Assembly (NCBI RefSeq): GCF_002954615.1
Contig: NZ_MSCJ01000001.1
Span: 2,913,069 to 2,977,068 of the forward strand
Direction: 5' to 3'
From: Photobacterium angustum
GTDB taxonomy: Bacteria > Pseudomonadota > Gammaproteobacteria > Enterobacterales > Vibrionaceae
Length of the DNA: 64,000 nucleotides
Shown: in pieces, positions 45,406-55,399 of the stretch
Layout of the letters: every line of letters begins with the position of its first letter
Position numbering within the stretch: the stretch's first letter is position 1
The notes under the pieces: generated by a model
The model's input: the letters and a program-made list of their open reading frames with translations, nothing else
Told to the model about the DNA's origin: nothing
Database searches by the model: none
Position numbers and translations under genes: made by a program

Positions 45406-46392
45406 TTACCACTGTGGCATGAGTTGTAATGGTGCATCATGCAGAGAGGCAATTTGTTCTTTGAATGCAAGCACTTGCCCTTCCCAGTATTTTGCATCAG
45501 CAAACCAAGGGAATGCACGGGGAAATGCAGGATCTTGCCAGCGTTTTGCTAACCATGCCATATAATGCACCATTCTAAGACCGCGTAAAGGCTCGATTAG
45601 TTGCAATTGACGTTGATCAAAATCTGCAAATTCACCATAAGCTTCAAGTAAAGTATCCAGCTGTGCGAGTTGATCGGCGCGCTCACCGTTTAATAGCATC
45701 CATAAATCTTGGACAGCAGGACCATTACGGGCATCATCAAGATCGACGAACATCGGACCATCACGCCATAAAATATTACCAGGGTGACAGTCGCCATGAA
45801 GACGAATCGCTTGCCAATCAGTTGACCAATGCTGTTCGAGGTTTTTAATCAGTAGATCAAGATCGGCAAAAAAGACGTTCTTAAGGTGATCGGGAATAAA
45901 CTGACTGTGCTCTAATAATTTTCGAGGCTGATAGACGTATTCATCTAGCCCCATGGTTGGACGATGCTTAAAAGGCTGGCGTTGTCCCACTAGATGAATA
46001 CGACCCAAATAGCGACCGACCCATTCTAATTGGTCAAAATTATCAACTTCAAATTGTCTACCGCCGACACTTGGGAATAAAGCAAAACGATGACCATTAA
46101 AGGTATGTAGTGTTTTTCCATTGATGTTTAGAGGCGCGGCAACAGGAATTTCATTGTCAGCTAATTCCTGTGTGAACTGGTGCTCTTCTTCAATTTGCTC
46201 ATCACTCCAACGTTCTGAGCGATAGAATTTGGTGACATAGCGAGCCCCATCTTCCGCTTTAAACTGGTAGACCCGATTTTCGTAACTATTGAGAGCCAGT
46301 AATCCTGATTCTGCACGAACATTAATGCTATCTAAGGCATCAAGCAGTAAATCAGGCGTGAGAGTTGAAAAACAAAAGTCGTTTTTTTCCAT
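45406..46392 (-). CDS. srkA: Stress response kinase A (YihE/RdoA)
   Basis: A 328-residue kinase of the aminoglycoside-phosphotransferase-like fold that phosphorylates Ser/Thr and counters stress-induced death in E. coli. The catalytic loop is HGDCHPGNILW and the metal site is FVDLDDARNGP. Position between yihD and dsbA is the same as in E. coli. Confidence 0.93.
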   Translation of the reverse strand: MEKNDFCFSTLTPDLLLDALDSINVRAESGLLALNSYENRVYQFKAEDGARYVTKFYRSERWSDEQIEEEHQFTQELADNEIPVAAPLNINGKTLHTFNGHRFALFPSVGGRQFEVDNFDQLEWVGRYLGRIHLVGQRQPFKHRPTMGLDEYVYQPRKLLEHSQFIPDHLKNVFFADLDLLIKNLEQHWSTDWQAIRLHGDCHPGNILWRDGPMFVDLDDARNGPAVQDLWMLLNGERADQLAQLDTLLEAYGEFADFDQRQLQLIEPLRGLRMVHYMAWLAKRWQDPAFPRAFPWFADAKYWEGQVLAFKEQIASLHDAPLQLMPQW

Positions 46393-46638
46393 GGAACAGC
46401 CTTAAAGACGGAAATTAAGGCAGCAGTTTACCTTAATCTTGAGATAACAAGAATTAAGGGGCAGGTTTATCCCCCTAGCTAATATGTGTTGTCATTAGTT
46501 TAGTGAAGGCTACTAATAAATCGACTATCGGTGCTGAGTGCTAATTATTAATATGTATCACGCTTTGTTAATCACATAATTGTAACGTAAGGCGATGATT
46601 AGGCCTAAAATCAGTGCTGAAACTGGTAGTTTGGGCAT

Positions 46639-46668
46639 AAAAAAGCCAGTGAATTTTCACTGGCTTTC
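46639..46668 (-). terminator. Terminator after yihD
   Basis: Perfect stem AAAGCCAGTGAA with TTCACTGGCTTT. On the minus strand a run of six T follows. The remaining 46393-46638 shows no gene or recognised element. Confidence 0.85.
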
Positions 46669-46688
46669 AACGTTAAATAATAGCGATA

Positions 46689-46955
46689 TTATTTGATAAT
46701 GCCGCGAGCGCGTAAGATGGCGGTTTTGAAATCATCTTCACAGTCTTTTGCAAGACCCGGGATCATAGCGTCTTTGTCACTGTTACGCATCTTCAAGTGA
46801 TAAATCAGTACATCATCAGTGAGTGACTCTAATGGGCCGTTATACTTCGCTTCTTCAGCCAGTTTTAATAAAAACTCCACTAAATTTAGATCAGGATCTT
46901 TTTGCCATTCAGGGTGAAGTAGTTCGATGAGTTCATTGACGCGATGCGTTTTCAT
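46689..46955 (-). CDS. yihD: YihD family protein (DUF1040)
   Basis: An 88-residue cytoplasmic protein that matches E. coli YihD throughout, including [34 protein letters not shown] and the ending [13 protein letters not shown]. Function unknown. It lies upstream of srkA-dsbA as in E. coli, but a terminator stands between yihD and srkA here. Confidence 0.92.
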   Translation of the reverse strand: MKTHRVNELIELLHPEWQKDPDLNLVEFLLKLAEEAKYNGPLESLTDDVLIYHLKMRNSDKDAMIPGLAKDCEDDFKTAILRARGIIK

Positions 46956-47084
46956 AGTGACTCCGTAGTTGAGGCTGAGTAATCGTTATTACGATCAAAT
47001 TGTCATAGTTTTAATAGGGATAAATTATAACAAAGCACACGGGGTTACAATCTGTTGTATGGCGCTGTAATGACAAAACGAAGT

Positions 47085-47112
47085 AAAAAAAGCAGCCGAA
47101 GCTGCTTTATTT
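47085..47112 (-). terminator. Terminator after the putative 66-residue ORF
   Basis: Stem AAAGCAGC with GCTGCTTT around CGAA. The minus strand ends in seven T, so it serves minus-strand transcription arriving from 47130-47330. Confidence 0.8.
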
Positions 47113-47129
47113 CAATCGTTTTATTATCA

Positions 47130-47330
47130 TTACGCGATATTTTGCTTGGCGATTGATGGCAATATTTGCGTGTCTAACTCATCACGCTTTAATTTTATAT
47201 CGTTATTCGTTAATGAAATTTCAACAACGGCTGTCTGTTTCGTTTTAAAATGTGGAGCATGAGCCGTTGCACGAAGGCGTGAAGGGCTACGAGGGGTACT
47301 TACATACCTGACGGGAGATGCTGGTCGCAT
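47130..47330 (-). CDS. Possible small protein of unknown function, 66 residues
   Basis: I do not recognise this product. The N-terminal half is basic and proline/arginine-rich (MRPASPVRYVSTPRSPSRLR), and the C-terminal half is soluble (VVEISLTNNDIKLKRDELDTQ). Support comes from context: AGGTGA lies five bases upstream of the ATG, a TATACT-like -10 is on the minus strand at 47421-47426, and a strong minus-strand terminator lies 18 bases after the stop. No good -35 was found. It may instead be the visible part of a small RNA gene. Confidence 0.42.
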   Translation of the reverse strand: MRPASPVRYVSTPRSPSRLRATAHAPHFKTKQTAVVEISLTNNDIKLKRDELDTQILPSIAKQNIA

Positions 47331-47676
47331 AAATCACCTGTTGTCAGGCTCGTCCATGGCCAGATGTTAGCAAGCTGATCGCTGAAGGGAAAATTCCCTA
47401 CTGGGTTTACCCCATCCATCAGTATATCGCTTGGTTGTTAATCAGTTTGCGCCGAGAATAACAATAGCAATTTTAAAAGTCGAGTAAAAAGTAGCCGCTA
47501 AAATGCTAAGATTGAAGCATTAAGATGGATGATTCAGCATGCTGAAAAAAAAGGGCAGTAAAAGTGCTTTAGCTTGCTGTATTCAGATCCGTTTATGTTG
47601 TAATACGATGTTTGTGTTACACAGCAGATATCTTATGGAATAACTACATTATAAAAGAAGCCTTTGGAGAGGATGT
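47331..47676. other. Intergenic region upstream of the GntR-type gene
   Basis: No complete gene is seen. It holds AGGGAAAATTCCCT (47386-47399), a perfect palindrome TTCAGCATGCTGAA (47533-47546) and a TGTAA-N13-TTACA pair near 47600-47622 that could be FCD-regulator operators. An open plus-strand frame (47333-47461) has no usual start codon. See the findings. Confidence 0.45.
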
Positions 47677-48357
47677 ATGGAGCAAGAGCAGCGACGCATT
47701 GTTGCCAACCGAAACTTATCTTATCGATTAGCTGAGTCTATAGGTCGTCGTATTTTGGCGGGAGAAACAGCGCCTGGTGATATTTTACCGGGTGAAGTCG
47801 AATTAGGTGACATGTATGGTGTAAGCCGTACTGCTGTTCGTGAGGCAATCAAAATGTTGGCTGCCAAAGGAATGGTGTTGCCTCGGCCACGTATTGGTAC
47901 ACGCGTGATGCCGAAAAAGAATTGGAACTATCTTGATCAAGATTTACTGGCTTGGTTAGATTTTGATGCCGATTCTGAATTATTAGAGGAATATCAACAA
48001 GCGCGTTTGATGCTAGAGCCAGAAGCGGCAGCATTAGCAGCTATTCATGCAACAGATGAAGAGCGTAAAGAGCTACAAGAGCTGTTGAGTGAAATGCATG
48101 AAATGGGCGATAACTTTGATCAAGAACGTTGGATTGAAGTCGATACACGTTTCCATCAACTGATTTATTTTTCCTCAGGAAATCATTTTATTAGTCCGTT
48201 TGGTAACTTGTTTAAAGCGGTATTTGAAAACTACTTCCGTGTTGTTACGCGTGAACGTATTTTAAAACTTGATGCTCACCAACAAATCGTTGATGGCATT
48301 GTTGCTCGCGATCCAGATGCTGCTCGACAAGCCACCTTGTTACTACTGCAAAAATAA
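47677..48357 (+). CDS. GntR-family transcriptional regulator with FCD domain
   Basis: A 226-residue FadR-subfamily regulator. The N-terminal winged helix (LGDMYGVSRTAVREAIKMLAAKGMV) is followed by RPRIGTRVMPKKNWNYLDQDLLAW, as in DgoR-like proteins. The FCD all-helical ligand domain has candidate metal-binding Asp/His (VDTRFHQLIY, LDAHQQIVDGI). The best resemblance I recall is to sugar-acid regulators such as DgoR, but no catabolic genes lie nearby, so the effector is unknown. GGAGAGG precedes the ATG. Confidence 0.85.
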   Translation: MEQEQRRIVANRNLSYRLAESIGRRILAGETAPGDILPGEVELGDMYGVSRTAVREAIKMLAAKGMVLPRPRIGTRVMPKKNWNYLDQDLLAWLDFDADSELLEEYQQARLMLEPEAAALAAIHATDEERKELQELLSEMHEMGDNFDQERWIEVDTRFHQLIYFSSGNHFISPFGNLFKAVFENYFRVVTRERILKLDAHQQIVDGIVARDPDAARQATLLLLQK

Positions 48358-48362
48358 TAATT

Positions 48363-48403
48363 AACGGAGTATCGCTTATCTATCACGAGCACTCCGTTTT
48401 TAT
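48363..48403 (+). terminator. Terminator after the GntR-type gene
   Basis: An 8-bp stem AACGGAGT (48363-48370) with ACTCCGTT (48391-48398) and a 20-base loop is followed by a T-rich tail. Confidence 0.7.
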
Positions 48404-48531
48404 TACACATATTTTTATCTCATCATTATAAATATCACGATTCCTGACTTGCTTATTTTCAGCTTACAAGTGTAAGCTGAGCGGTATAGTTATAGCAGCA
48501 TAATGTCATGTTAGCGTGAGGTAGTTGAGTG

Positions 48532-49191
48532 ATGAGCAAATCGGTGACAACTGAACAAGGGTACTCAGTCGCAGAAGAAGTTGCGAACAGTATAAGCCAT
48601 GGGATCGGGCTGTTATTTGGCTTGTTTGGGTTATATTTACTACTTGAGAAAGCATTTTCTGTTAATGCTGATACGTTAAGTATTATCAGCTATACCGTGT
48701 ATGCGGTGAGTATGATATTGCTCTATTTAGCTTCTACTCTCTACCATTCGATTTCATCCCCTAAAGCGAAACGCGCGTTAAAAACTTTCGATCATTGTGC
48801 GATTTATCTTCTTATTGCTGGTACTTATACGCCTTTTTTATTGATTTCTTTGCGTACGCCATTAGCCATTGGTTTGATGAGCGTGATTTGGGGACTGGCG
48901 ATAATCGGTATTATTGCCAAAATTGCATTTGTTTATCGATTTGAGAAATTATCACTGATCACTTATTTAACCATGGGTTGGCTATCGCTAATTATGATTT
49001 ATCAATTAGCACTTATTTTATCGACTGGTGGTCTAGTGTTACTTGCTTTAGGCGGCGTGATTTATTCACTAGGGGTGATTTTCTACGTCAATAAACGCAT
49101 TCCGTATAACCATGCAATTTGGCATTTATTTGTATTAGGTGGATCTATTTGCCATTTTTGTGCGATTTATTTCTACGTCAAACCTATGTAG
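48532..49191 (+). CDS. TrhA/hemolysin III family membrane protein (PAQR-like)
   Basis: An integral membrane protein of about 219 residues with seven hydrophobic segments. PAQR-type residues are seen in [11 protein letters not shown], the ASTLYHS motif, and the C-terminal [16 protein letters not shown] with conserved histidines. Family members (TrhA, YqfA) are linked to membrane fluidity control; the hemolysin name is historical. The GTG at 48529 just before the ATG has slightly better spacing from GAGG and could be the real start. Confidence 0.87.
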   Translation: MSKSVTTEQGYSVAEEVANSISHGIGLLFGLFGLYLLLEKAFSVNADTLSIISYTVYAVSMILLYLASTLYHSISSPKAKRALKTFDHCAIYLLIAGTYTPFLLISLRTPLAIGLMSVIWGLAIIGIIAKIAFVYRFEKLSLITYLTMGWLSLIMIYQLALILSTGGLVLLALGGVIYSLGVIFYVNKRIPYNHAIWHLFVLGGSICHFCAIYFYVKPM

Positions 49192-49211
49192 ATCATCGCG
49201 ATGTAATGGAT

Positions 49212-49242
49212 AAAAAAGGGAGCGCAATGCGCTCCCTTTTTG
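49212..49242. terminator. Bidirectional terminator between the TrhA-like gene and trkH
   Basis: Stem GGGAGCGC with GCGCTCCC around AAT, flanked by A- and T-runs. Confidence 0.9.
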
Positions 49243-49254
49243 TTTTTAGTGTTA

Positions 49255-50700
49255 TTAGTCTCGCCAAAATGCAGGTGAAAACACTACTAACACAGTCAAA
49301 ATTTCTAAACGTCCCATCAACATACCTAAACTTAAGGTCCACTTTGATAAATCAGGCAAACTCGCGAAGTTACCTGTTGGACCGATAATGCTCCCCATCC
49401 CCGGTCCTACGTTAGCAACAGCGGTAACAGCACCTGTAATGCTGGTGATGGGATCAAGCCCTTGCAGACCTAATATCGCAGCAATGAAGATAATGGTCAT
49501 GATAAAGGTCAATACTAATGCGACAACCGAGCGCACAATATCGTCAGTGACAGGTCTGTCATTATAGCGTTGGACAAATAGCGCCGATGGGTGGATAGAT
49601 TGCATAATTTGCTTACGTAGTAAGGCAAATGCAATCTGGAATCGAAAGATTTTTATTCCGCCACTGGTCGACCCTGAGCAAGCGCCTACCAATAAAGTGA
49701 AGGCGAAAATAATACTCGGCAATGGTCCCCATGCGGTGAAATCTCCCAAGCCAAAACCTGTGGTTGTCACAACAGAAATGATGTTGAAAAATGATAATCG
49801 CAGCGAATCCATCAACGAATAATCTTTATTGAAGAACAAGCATGCAGCCACAATTAAACTGGCAACGGTCACAAACAAGGCATAGCCTTTTACTTGAGCA
49901 TCACCAAATAAGGTTTTTGGATGGCGTTTTTTCAAGGCTTGGACAAACAGCAAAAATGGCAAGCCGCCAGCAAACATGAAAAACGTAGCAACCCATTGTG
50001 CACTGTGCGAGAAGTGATTCATGGAACCATCAGAAGTGGAATAACCGCCCGTCGAAATGGTTGTGAAAGCATGGTTAATGGCATCAAATGTATTCATCCC
50101 TGCAAACATAAACGAGATAATGCAGAGCAAGGTTAACGTGAGATAAACATTAACAATATTCTTCGCAACGCTCTTGGTTCGAGGTGAGCTTTTATCTGAC
50201 CAATCTGATGATTCGGTTTGGAATAAACGCATACCACCGACGTTCAGCATCGGGAGGATAGCTACTGCCATCACGATAAAGCCAACCCCACCAAGCCATT
50301 GCAGTGTTGATCGCCACAGCAAAATACTGGGTGCCATATCATCTAAACCACTTAAGACGGTAGAGCCCGTTGTGGTGATCCCTGACATGGTTTCAAAGTA
50401 AGCATCGGTAAAACTAATGTGATTAATAAACACAAAAGGTAAGGCCGCAAAAGCACTGGCGACAGTCCAAACTAAGGTCGTGATCAAGAACATGTCTCGC
50501 ACACTAAGTTTAAACTCTGGGGTTTTACCTAAAGTTAAAAATAAAAAGGCAACAGAATGGGTGATCAGCACCGCGGTGGCGAAATCAATAAACCCTTCTG
50601 TACCGGTAAAAAAAGCGACTAATGTCGGCACGTACATGAACAGGGCTAGCTTAGACAGCACTAACCCTAGTACAAACAGTATGGGACGATAATTAACCAT
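49255..50700 (-). CDS. trkH: Trk potassium uptake system, channel subunit TrkH
   Basis: A 481-residue inner-membrane K+ translocator with four pore-loop repeats. The filter segments are visible as TTTGSTVL, STGGYST, TTTGFGLG and VGPGMGS. It works with the cytosolic gating ring TrkA encoded six bases upstream. The frame ends close to a shared terminator. Confidence 0.96.
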   Translation of the reverse strand: MVNYRPILFVLGLVLSKLALFMYVPTLVAFFTGTEGFIDFATAVLITHSVAFLFLTLGKTPEFKLSVRDMFLITTLVWTVASAFAALPFVFINHISFTDAYFETMSGITTTGSTVLSGLDDMAPSILLWRSTLQWLGGVGFIVMAVAILPMLNVGGMRLFQTESSDWSDKSSPRTKSVAKNIVNVYLTLTLLCIISFMFAGMNTFDAINHAFTTISTGGYSTSDGSMNHFSHSAQWVATFFMFAGGLPFLLFVQALKKRHPKTLFGDAQVKGYALFVTVASLIVAACLFFNKDYSLMDSLRLSFFNIISVVTTTGFGLGDFTAWGPLPSIIFAFTLLVGACSGSTSGGIKIFRFQIAFALLRKQIMQSIHPSALFVQRYNDRPVTDDIVRSVVALVLTFIMTIIFIAAILGLQGLDPITSITGAVTAVANVGPGMGSIIGPTGNFASLPDLSKWTLSLGMLMGRLEILTVLVVFSPAFWRD

Positions 50701-50706
50701 GATCAG

Positions 50707-52083
50707 TTACAAGAAGAAAGGACTAGGTTGGAAGAGGCGTTCAACATCAGGGATGTACTTCTTATCAACAAGGAACATCACCACGTGATCGTTTTGCTCG
50801 ATGACAGTACGGTCATGGGCGATTAACACTTCTTCACCACGGACAACAGCACCAATTGTGGTACCCGGTGGTAACTTAATATCGCTGATTGCACGACCAA
50901 CTACTTTAGAGGTACTGGAGTCACCATGAGCGATTGCTTCAATGGCTTCTGCAGCGCCACGACGCAATGATGATACATTAACGATATCGGCTTTTCGCAC
51001 GTGGGTTAATAACGCTGAAATTGTCGCTTGTTGCGGTGAAATCGCAATATCAATCGTACCGCCTTGCACCAAATCAACGTAAGCGCCGCGCTGGATAAGC
51101 ACCATTACTTTCTTTGCGCCCATACGCTTAGCAAGCATGGCTGACATGATGTTGGCTTCATCATCGTTAGTAACCGCAATAAAGACATCGATCTGCTCGA
51201 TATGCTCTTCACTTAGCAATTCCTGATCTGAGGCATCACCACAAAATACGATGGTATTTTGTAGCATTTCAGACAAGTTCTCAGCACGCTCTTGATTACG
51301 TTCAATCAGTTTAATGCTGTAGCTTTGCTCTAAACGACGAGCTAAACCAGCACCAACGTTACCACCACCAACAATCATTAAACGCTTATAAGGTTTCTCT
51401 AGGCGCTGAAGTTCACTCATTACTGAACGAATATGGTTACTTGCGGCGACAAAGAAGACTTCATCATCAGCTTCAATGATCGTGGTACCTTGTGGACGAA
51501 TCGGTTTACCTTGACGGAAAATCGCCGCTACGCGGGTATCAATATGTGGCATGTGTTCACGCAATGCAGATAATGCATTACCAACCAGTGGACCGCCATA
51601 GTAAGCTTTTACCGCAACAAGACCGACTTTCTCTTCTGCAAAGCTAACAACCTGTAATGCGCCTGGGTATTCAATCAGTTTTTCAATGTAATCGGTCACC
51701 AATTCTTCTGGGGCGATTAAGTGATCAACAGGAACTGCATCAGATTGAAACAGTTGTTCTTTTTCTCGTAAATATTCAGGTGAACGAATACGAGCAACAC
51801 GGTTAGGCGTATTGAAAAGAGAGAACGCAATTTGACATGCGATCATGTTTGTTTCATCGGAGTTCGTGACAGATACCAACATATCAGCATCTTGAGCCCC
51901 TGCTTCTCGTAACGTACGAGGGTGACTGGCAAAGCCTTGTACAACTCGGAGGTCGTATTTATCTTGCAGTTCACGCAGACGCTCGGGATCCTTATCAACG
52001 ATAGTGATATCGTTATTCTCACCAACCAAGTTTTCAGCAAGGGTGCCGCCAACTTGTCCGGCACCGAGAATAATAATTTTCAT
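50707..52083 (-). CDS. trkA: Trk potassium uptake system, regulatory subunit TrkA
   Basis: A 458-residue protein with two RCK units. Each has a Rossmann nucleotide fold ([15 protein letters not shown] at residue 7; [15 protein letters not shown] near 239) followed by an RCK_C domain. It gates TrkH in response to NAD(H)/ATP. It follows def-fmt-rsmB, as in E. coli, but after a terminator. Confidence 0.97.
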   Translation of the reverse strand: MKIIILGAGQVGGTLAENLVGENNDITIVDKDPERLRELQDKYDLRVVQGFASHPRTLREAGAQDADMLVSVTNSDETNMIACQIAFSLFNTPNRVARIRSPEYLREKEQLFQSDAVPVDHLIAPEELVTDYIEKLIEYPGALQVVSFAEEKVGLVAVKAYYGGPLVGNALSALREHMPHIDTRVAAIFRQGKPIRPQGTTIIEADDEVFFVAASNHIRSVMSELQRLEKPYKRLMIVGGGNVGAGLARRLEQSYSIKLIERNQERAENLSEMLQNTIVFCGDASDQELLSEEHIEQIDVFIAVTNDDEANIMSAMLAKRMGAKKVMVLIQRGAYVDLVQGGTIDIAISPQQATISALLTHVRKADIVNVSSLRRGAAEAIEAIAHGDSSTSKVVGRAISDIKLPPGTTIGAVVRGEEVLIAHDRTVIEQNDHVVMFLVDKKYIPDVERLFQPSPFFL

Positions 52084-52156
52084 AGTCTATGCCTGATGTA
52101 AATGCCTGTAGAGATCAGCTGTAAGTACAACGTTCTGATCGGCGTTATAAAATATG

Positions 52157-52192
52157 AAAAAGCGGAATCTTGAGAGCAAGTTCCGCTTTTAT
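52157..52192 (-). terminator. Terminator after rsmB
   Basis: Stem AAAAGCGGAA with TTCCGCTTTT and a 13-base loop, ending in a T-run on the minus strand. Confidence 0.75.
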
Positions 52193-52203
52193 TTAAACAA
52201 TGA

Positions 52204-53484
52204 TTACTCTGCTTTTGTCAGTACAGCGTAGTAAAAACCATCCATCGACTCTTCACCTGGCAGAATTTGACGACCAGGTTTCGCTGGATCGCTGCCAATT
52301 AATGTCGCATCTGACGTTCGTGCTAAAAACGCTTTTACCTGATCGCAGTTTTCTTGTGGCGTAATAGAGCATGTCGCGTAAACCAACGTACCGCCCGGTT
52401 TTAATTGCAGCCACATTGCGTCAAAGATCTCTGCTTGAAGTGTTGCCAGTGCCGCAATATCTTCGCCACGACGTAGCCACTTAATATCTGGGTGACGACG
52501 AATAACCCCCGTCGCTGAACATGGCGCATCTAGCAAAATACGATCAAATTTGTCACCTTGCCACCATTGTTCTGGGTAACGGGCATCAGCACATAATACG
52601 GTTGCATCAAGCTTCAAACGTGCCAAGTTTTCGTGTACACGTTTAAGGCGATTTTCATCACAGTCAATCGCAACCACTTTGGTTGATGGTACATGCTCCA
52701 TGATGTGGGCTGTTTTACCACCAGGGGCTGCGCAGCAATCAAGAATTAATTCACCCGCTTTAGGCTGTAAATAATCCACCGCTAACTGAGCGGCAGCATC
52801 TTGTACCGAGACCCAGCCATCACTAAAGCCAGGAAGTTGAGTTACATCGCATGGCGAAACTAAACGTAGCGCATCTGCGGCTTGTGGGTGTAACTCGGTT
52901 GCAATGTCTTCGGCATCTAATAAAGCGCGGTAGGCATCTCGAGTATTGTGTTGGCGATTAACACGTAGCCACATCGGTGCTTTGGTGTTATTCGCATCAC
53001 AGATATCAGCAAATTGCTCGGGATAGCTTTCTTTTAATAACTTTAATAGCCAGCTTGGATGACCATATTTACCCGCATCATGGCTGATAGCTTGCGCATC
53101 TAAGGTTTCTTGTTGACGCTGATAATTACGTAAAATAGCGTTAATAAGCCCGCGAAGTTGTGGCTTTTTAAGTGTTTTCGTTGCATTTACTGTTTCAGCT
53201 ACTGCGGCATGTGCTGGAATTCGCATGTACCCGAGTTGATATAAGCCCACTAAAATTAAGTGGTGGAATACGCGTTGCTTACCTTTTAACGGCTTATCCA
53301 TTAACGCTTGGGTAATAGATTCTAAGCGAGGAAGCCAGCGAAGTACGCCATAGCAGATCTCTTGCAATAAAGCGTGGTCACGCTCTCTGATATCTTGTTG
53401 CGCAGCAGGAAGTGCGGCGGATAATGACTGCCCTTGATCGACGACCTGATAAATAACTTTGGCCGCTGTGGCTCTTACATTCAT
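52204..53484 (-). CDS. rsmB: 16S rRNA (cytosine-967-C5)-methyltransferase RsmB
   Basis: A 426-residue protein with an N-terminal NusB-like RNA-binding domain and a C-terminal SAM methyltransferase. It shows [37 protein letters not shown] (the catalytic Cys region) and YATCSI. It methylates C967 of 16S rRNA. It follows fmt after an 88-base gap that contains a hairpin. Confidence 0.97.
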   Translation of the reverse strand: MNVRATAAKVIYQVVDQGQSLSAALPAAQQDIRERDHALLQEICYGVLRWLPRLESITQALMDKPLKGKQRVFHHLILVGLYQLGYMRIPAHAAVAETVNATKTLKKPQLRGLINAILRNYQRQQETLDAQAISHDAGKYGHPSWLLKLLKESYPEQFADICDANNTKAPMWLRVNRQHNTRDAYRALLDAEDIATELHPQAADALRLVSPCDVTQLPGFSDGWVSVQDAAAQLAVDYLQPKAGELILDCCAAPGGKTAHIMEHVPSTKVVAIDCDENRLKRVHENLARLKLDATVLCADARYPEQWWQGDKFDRILLDAPCSATGVIRRHPDIKWLRRGEDIAALATLQAEIFDAMWLQLKPGGTLVYATCSITPQENCDQVKAFLARTSDATLIGSDPAKPGRQILPGEESMDGFYYAVLTKAE

Positions 53485-53536
53485 AGCTGTTTCCTGAACT
53501 CGCCGTTAGTGCTGGCGATAACAATGTGGAACTTAA

Positions 53537-53566
53537 AAAGAAAAGCCAGTGACTAAACACTGGCCT
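53537..53566 (-). terminator. Hairpin/terminator between fmt and rsmB
   Basis: Stem GCCAGTG with CACTGGC around a six-base loop, followed on the minus strand by TTTTCTTTTT. It probably reduces readthrough into rsmB. Confidence 0.7.
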
Positions 53567-53572
53567 TGATAT

Positions 53573-54517
53573 TTATAACTGAGCGCCAGATTCAAACCAT
53601 TCTCGACGAGAATTAAGCAAATCTGCTGCTGTCATCGCTTTCTTACCCGGTGGTTGAAGCGATAATAAGCGCAATGCGCCATTACCTGTCGCAACTAAGA
53701 TACCTTGCTTATCAGCAGATAAAATTGTACCAGGTGCTTTACCTTGATTGTCAGCTTCAACAACCGCTTGCCAAACTTTGATGTTTTGCTCAGCAACGGT
53801 GAAGTAACTCATTGGCCACGGGTTAAATGCACGAACACAGCGTTCAATTGCAGCAGCATCCATTGTCCAATCAATAAACGCTTCTTCTTTACTCAGCTTC
53901 TTGGCGTAATTCGCTAGCTCATCGTCTTGCTTAACGGCTACGGCAGTGCCATTAGCAATATCAGATAAGCAATCAATTAAGGCATCAGGGCCAAGATCAG
54001 CTAATTTTTCGTACATGGTAGCGCTAGTATCTGACGCTTCAATTGGCAAGGTTGCCACTTTTAGCATGTCACCTGTATCGAGGCCGATATCCATCTGCAT
54101 GATAGTTACGCCAGTTTCAGTATCTCCCGCCCAAATAGAGCGTTGGATCGGCGCTGCACCACGCCAACGTGGAAGAATAGAACCGTGTACATTAATACAA
54201 CCTAAACGTGGCGTATCTAATACTTCTTGCGGTAATAATAAGCCGTATGCCACCACAACCATGATATCTGCTTCAATGGCAGCTAATTCTTGTTGTGCTT
54301 CTTCATTGCGTAATGAAGCTGGTTGATAAACCGGAATATCATGTTCAAGCGCGATATTTTTAACTGGGCTTGCCGTTAGTTTTTTACCACGACCAGCTGG
54401 GCGATCAGGTTGAGTGTAAACAGCAACAACTTGGTGCTGTGAAGACAACAACGCCGCCAAATGACGGGCGGCGAAGTCAGGAGTACCAGCAAAAACGATG
54501 CGTAATGGTTTGCTCAA
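53573..54517 (-). CDS. fmt: Methionyl-tRNA formyltransferase
   Basis: It formylates initiator Met-tRNA using 10-formyl-THF. It has 314 residues. The catalytic region is [24 protein letters not shown] and [15 protein letters not shown] is at the N-terminus. The C-terminal OB-like domain is present. It lies 16 bases after def. Confidence 0.97.
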   Translation of the reverse strand: MSKPLRIVFAGTPDFAARHLAALLSSQHQVVAVYTQPDRPAGRGKKLTASPVKNIALEHDIPVYQPASLRNEEAQQELAAIEADIMVVVAYGLLLPQEVLDTPRLGCINVHGSILPRWRGAAPIQRSIWAGDTETGVTIMQMDIGLDTGDMLKVATLPIEASDTSATMYEKLADLGPDALIDCLSDIANGTAVAVKQDDELANYAKKLSKEEAFIDWTMDAAAIERCVRAFNPWPMSYFTVAEQNIKVWQAVVEADNQGKAPGTILSADKQGILVATGNGALRLLSLQPPGKKAMTAADLLNSRREWFESGAQL

Positions 54518-54533
54518 GGTAACCTCTAAATAA

Positions 54534-55043
54534 TTAGTTTTTTGCGTTATGGCGTTTAATTTTTTCTAGTTTCTGTTTAATGCGCTGACGTTTTAAAGGT
54601 GATAAATAGTCAACAAATAGCTTGCCAGCTAAGTGATCTAATTCATGTTGTACACAAATAGCCAATAAGCCATCAGCTTTGAAGCTGTATTCTTTACCGT
54701 CACGATCCAGCGCAGTAACACTTACGCCTGCTGCACGTGGTACAAAACCTCGCGCGGTAGGAACTGATAAACAACCTTCTTCGATACCATCTTCGCCGTG
54801 TTCTTCAGTGATTTCAGGGTTCACTAGTACCATAGGTTGGTTACGTTCTTCTGATACGTCAATCACTACAATACGTTGGTGAATATCAACTTGTGTTGCT
54901 GCGAGGCCAATACCTTCTTCGTCGTACATGGTCTCCAACATATCATCGATAATTGTTTGGATTTCAGGTGTTATCGCTTCGACTGGTTTAGCTACAGTAC
55001 GTAGGCGTTCATCAGGAAAGGTTAGAACGTGTAATACAGACAT
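54534..55043 (-). CDS. def: Peptide deformylase
   Basis: A 169-residue metalloenzyme that removes the N-formyl group from new proteins. All three motifs are intact: [16 protein letters not shown] (metal Cys) and [12 protein letters not shown] (two metal His and the catalytic Glu). It is the first gene of the def-fmt unit, divergent from the LysM-dprA operon. Confidence 0.98.
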   Translation of the reverse strand: MSVLHVLTFPDERLRTVAKPVEAITPEIQTIIDDMLETMYDEEGIGLAATQVDIHQRIVVIDVSEERNQPMVLVNPEITEEHGEDGIEEGCLSVPTARGFVPRAAGVSVTALDRDGKEYSFKADGLLAICVQHELDHLAGKLFVDYLSPLKRQRIKQKLEKIKRHNAKN

Positions 55044-55399
55044 AAGGACTCGAATTCGTTAACGGAAACTAAAAAATAAAACGCTGTTGGTCTAATTCTA
55101 GTCATTTTAAAGATCAAATAACAGTACCGAATTTTTTGTCATAGGTGAAAGACAAAGAATGAAAAAGCGTTCGTCAGTATTTTATTGGCAAAGTGATTAG
55201 TGTTAGCCGTAAGCAAACTTGACGCTATTGAGTTGCAACAGTTATCTATAAATAGTGACGTGAACCGAAAAGCGCTTTTTGCTCTTTGTTAAAAAGTCGA
55301 CATATCAATAGGCTAATGCCAGTCTGAGACAATAAACGTATTTTATCTGTTACAAGGCGGAGCCTTGTAATGTGTTGTGTTATCCAAGGAAGCGATCTC
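55044..55399. promoter_or_regulatory. Divergent control region between def and the LysM gene
   Basis: No gene lies here. TTGACG-N17-TTATCT (55219-55247) is a promoter candidate for the plus-strand operon. A perfect inverted repeat, TTACAAGGC (55350-55358) and GCCTTGTAA (55362-55370) with a GGA spacer, lies in the presumed leader 29 bases before the ATG. It may be a hairpin or an operator. Confidence 0.5.

Noticed and set aside
46385..46397. TTCCATGGAA near the srkA start as a parS site
   Set aside because: The CACGTG-like centre is missing; it is a chance palindrome around the start codon.
50783..50788. CACGTG core in trkA as a parS candidate
   Set aside because: The flanks do not match GTT/AAC of parS; likewise the CACGTG sequences near 35105, 51008 and 62724.
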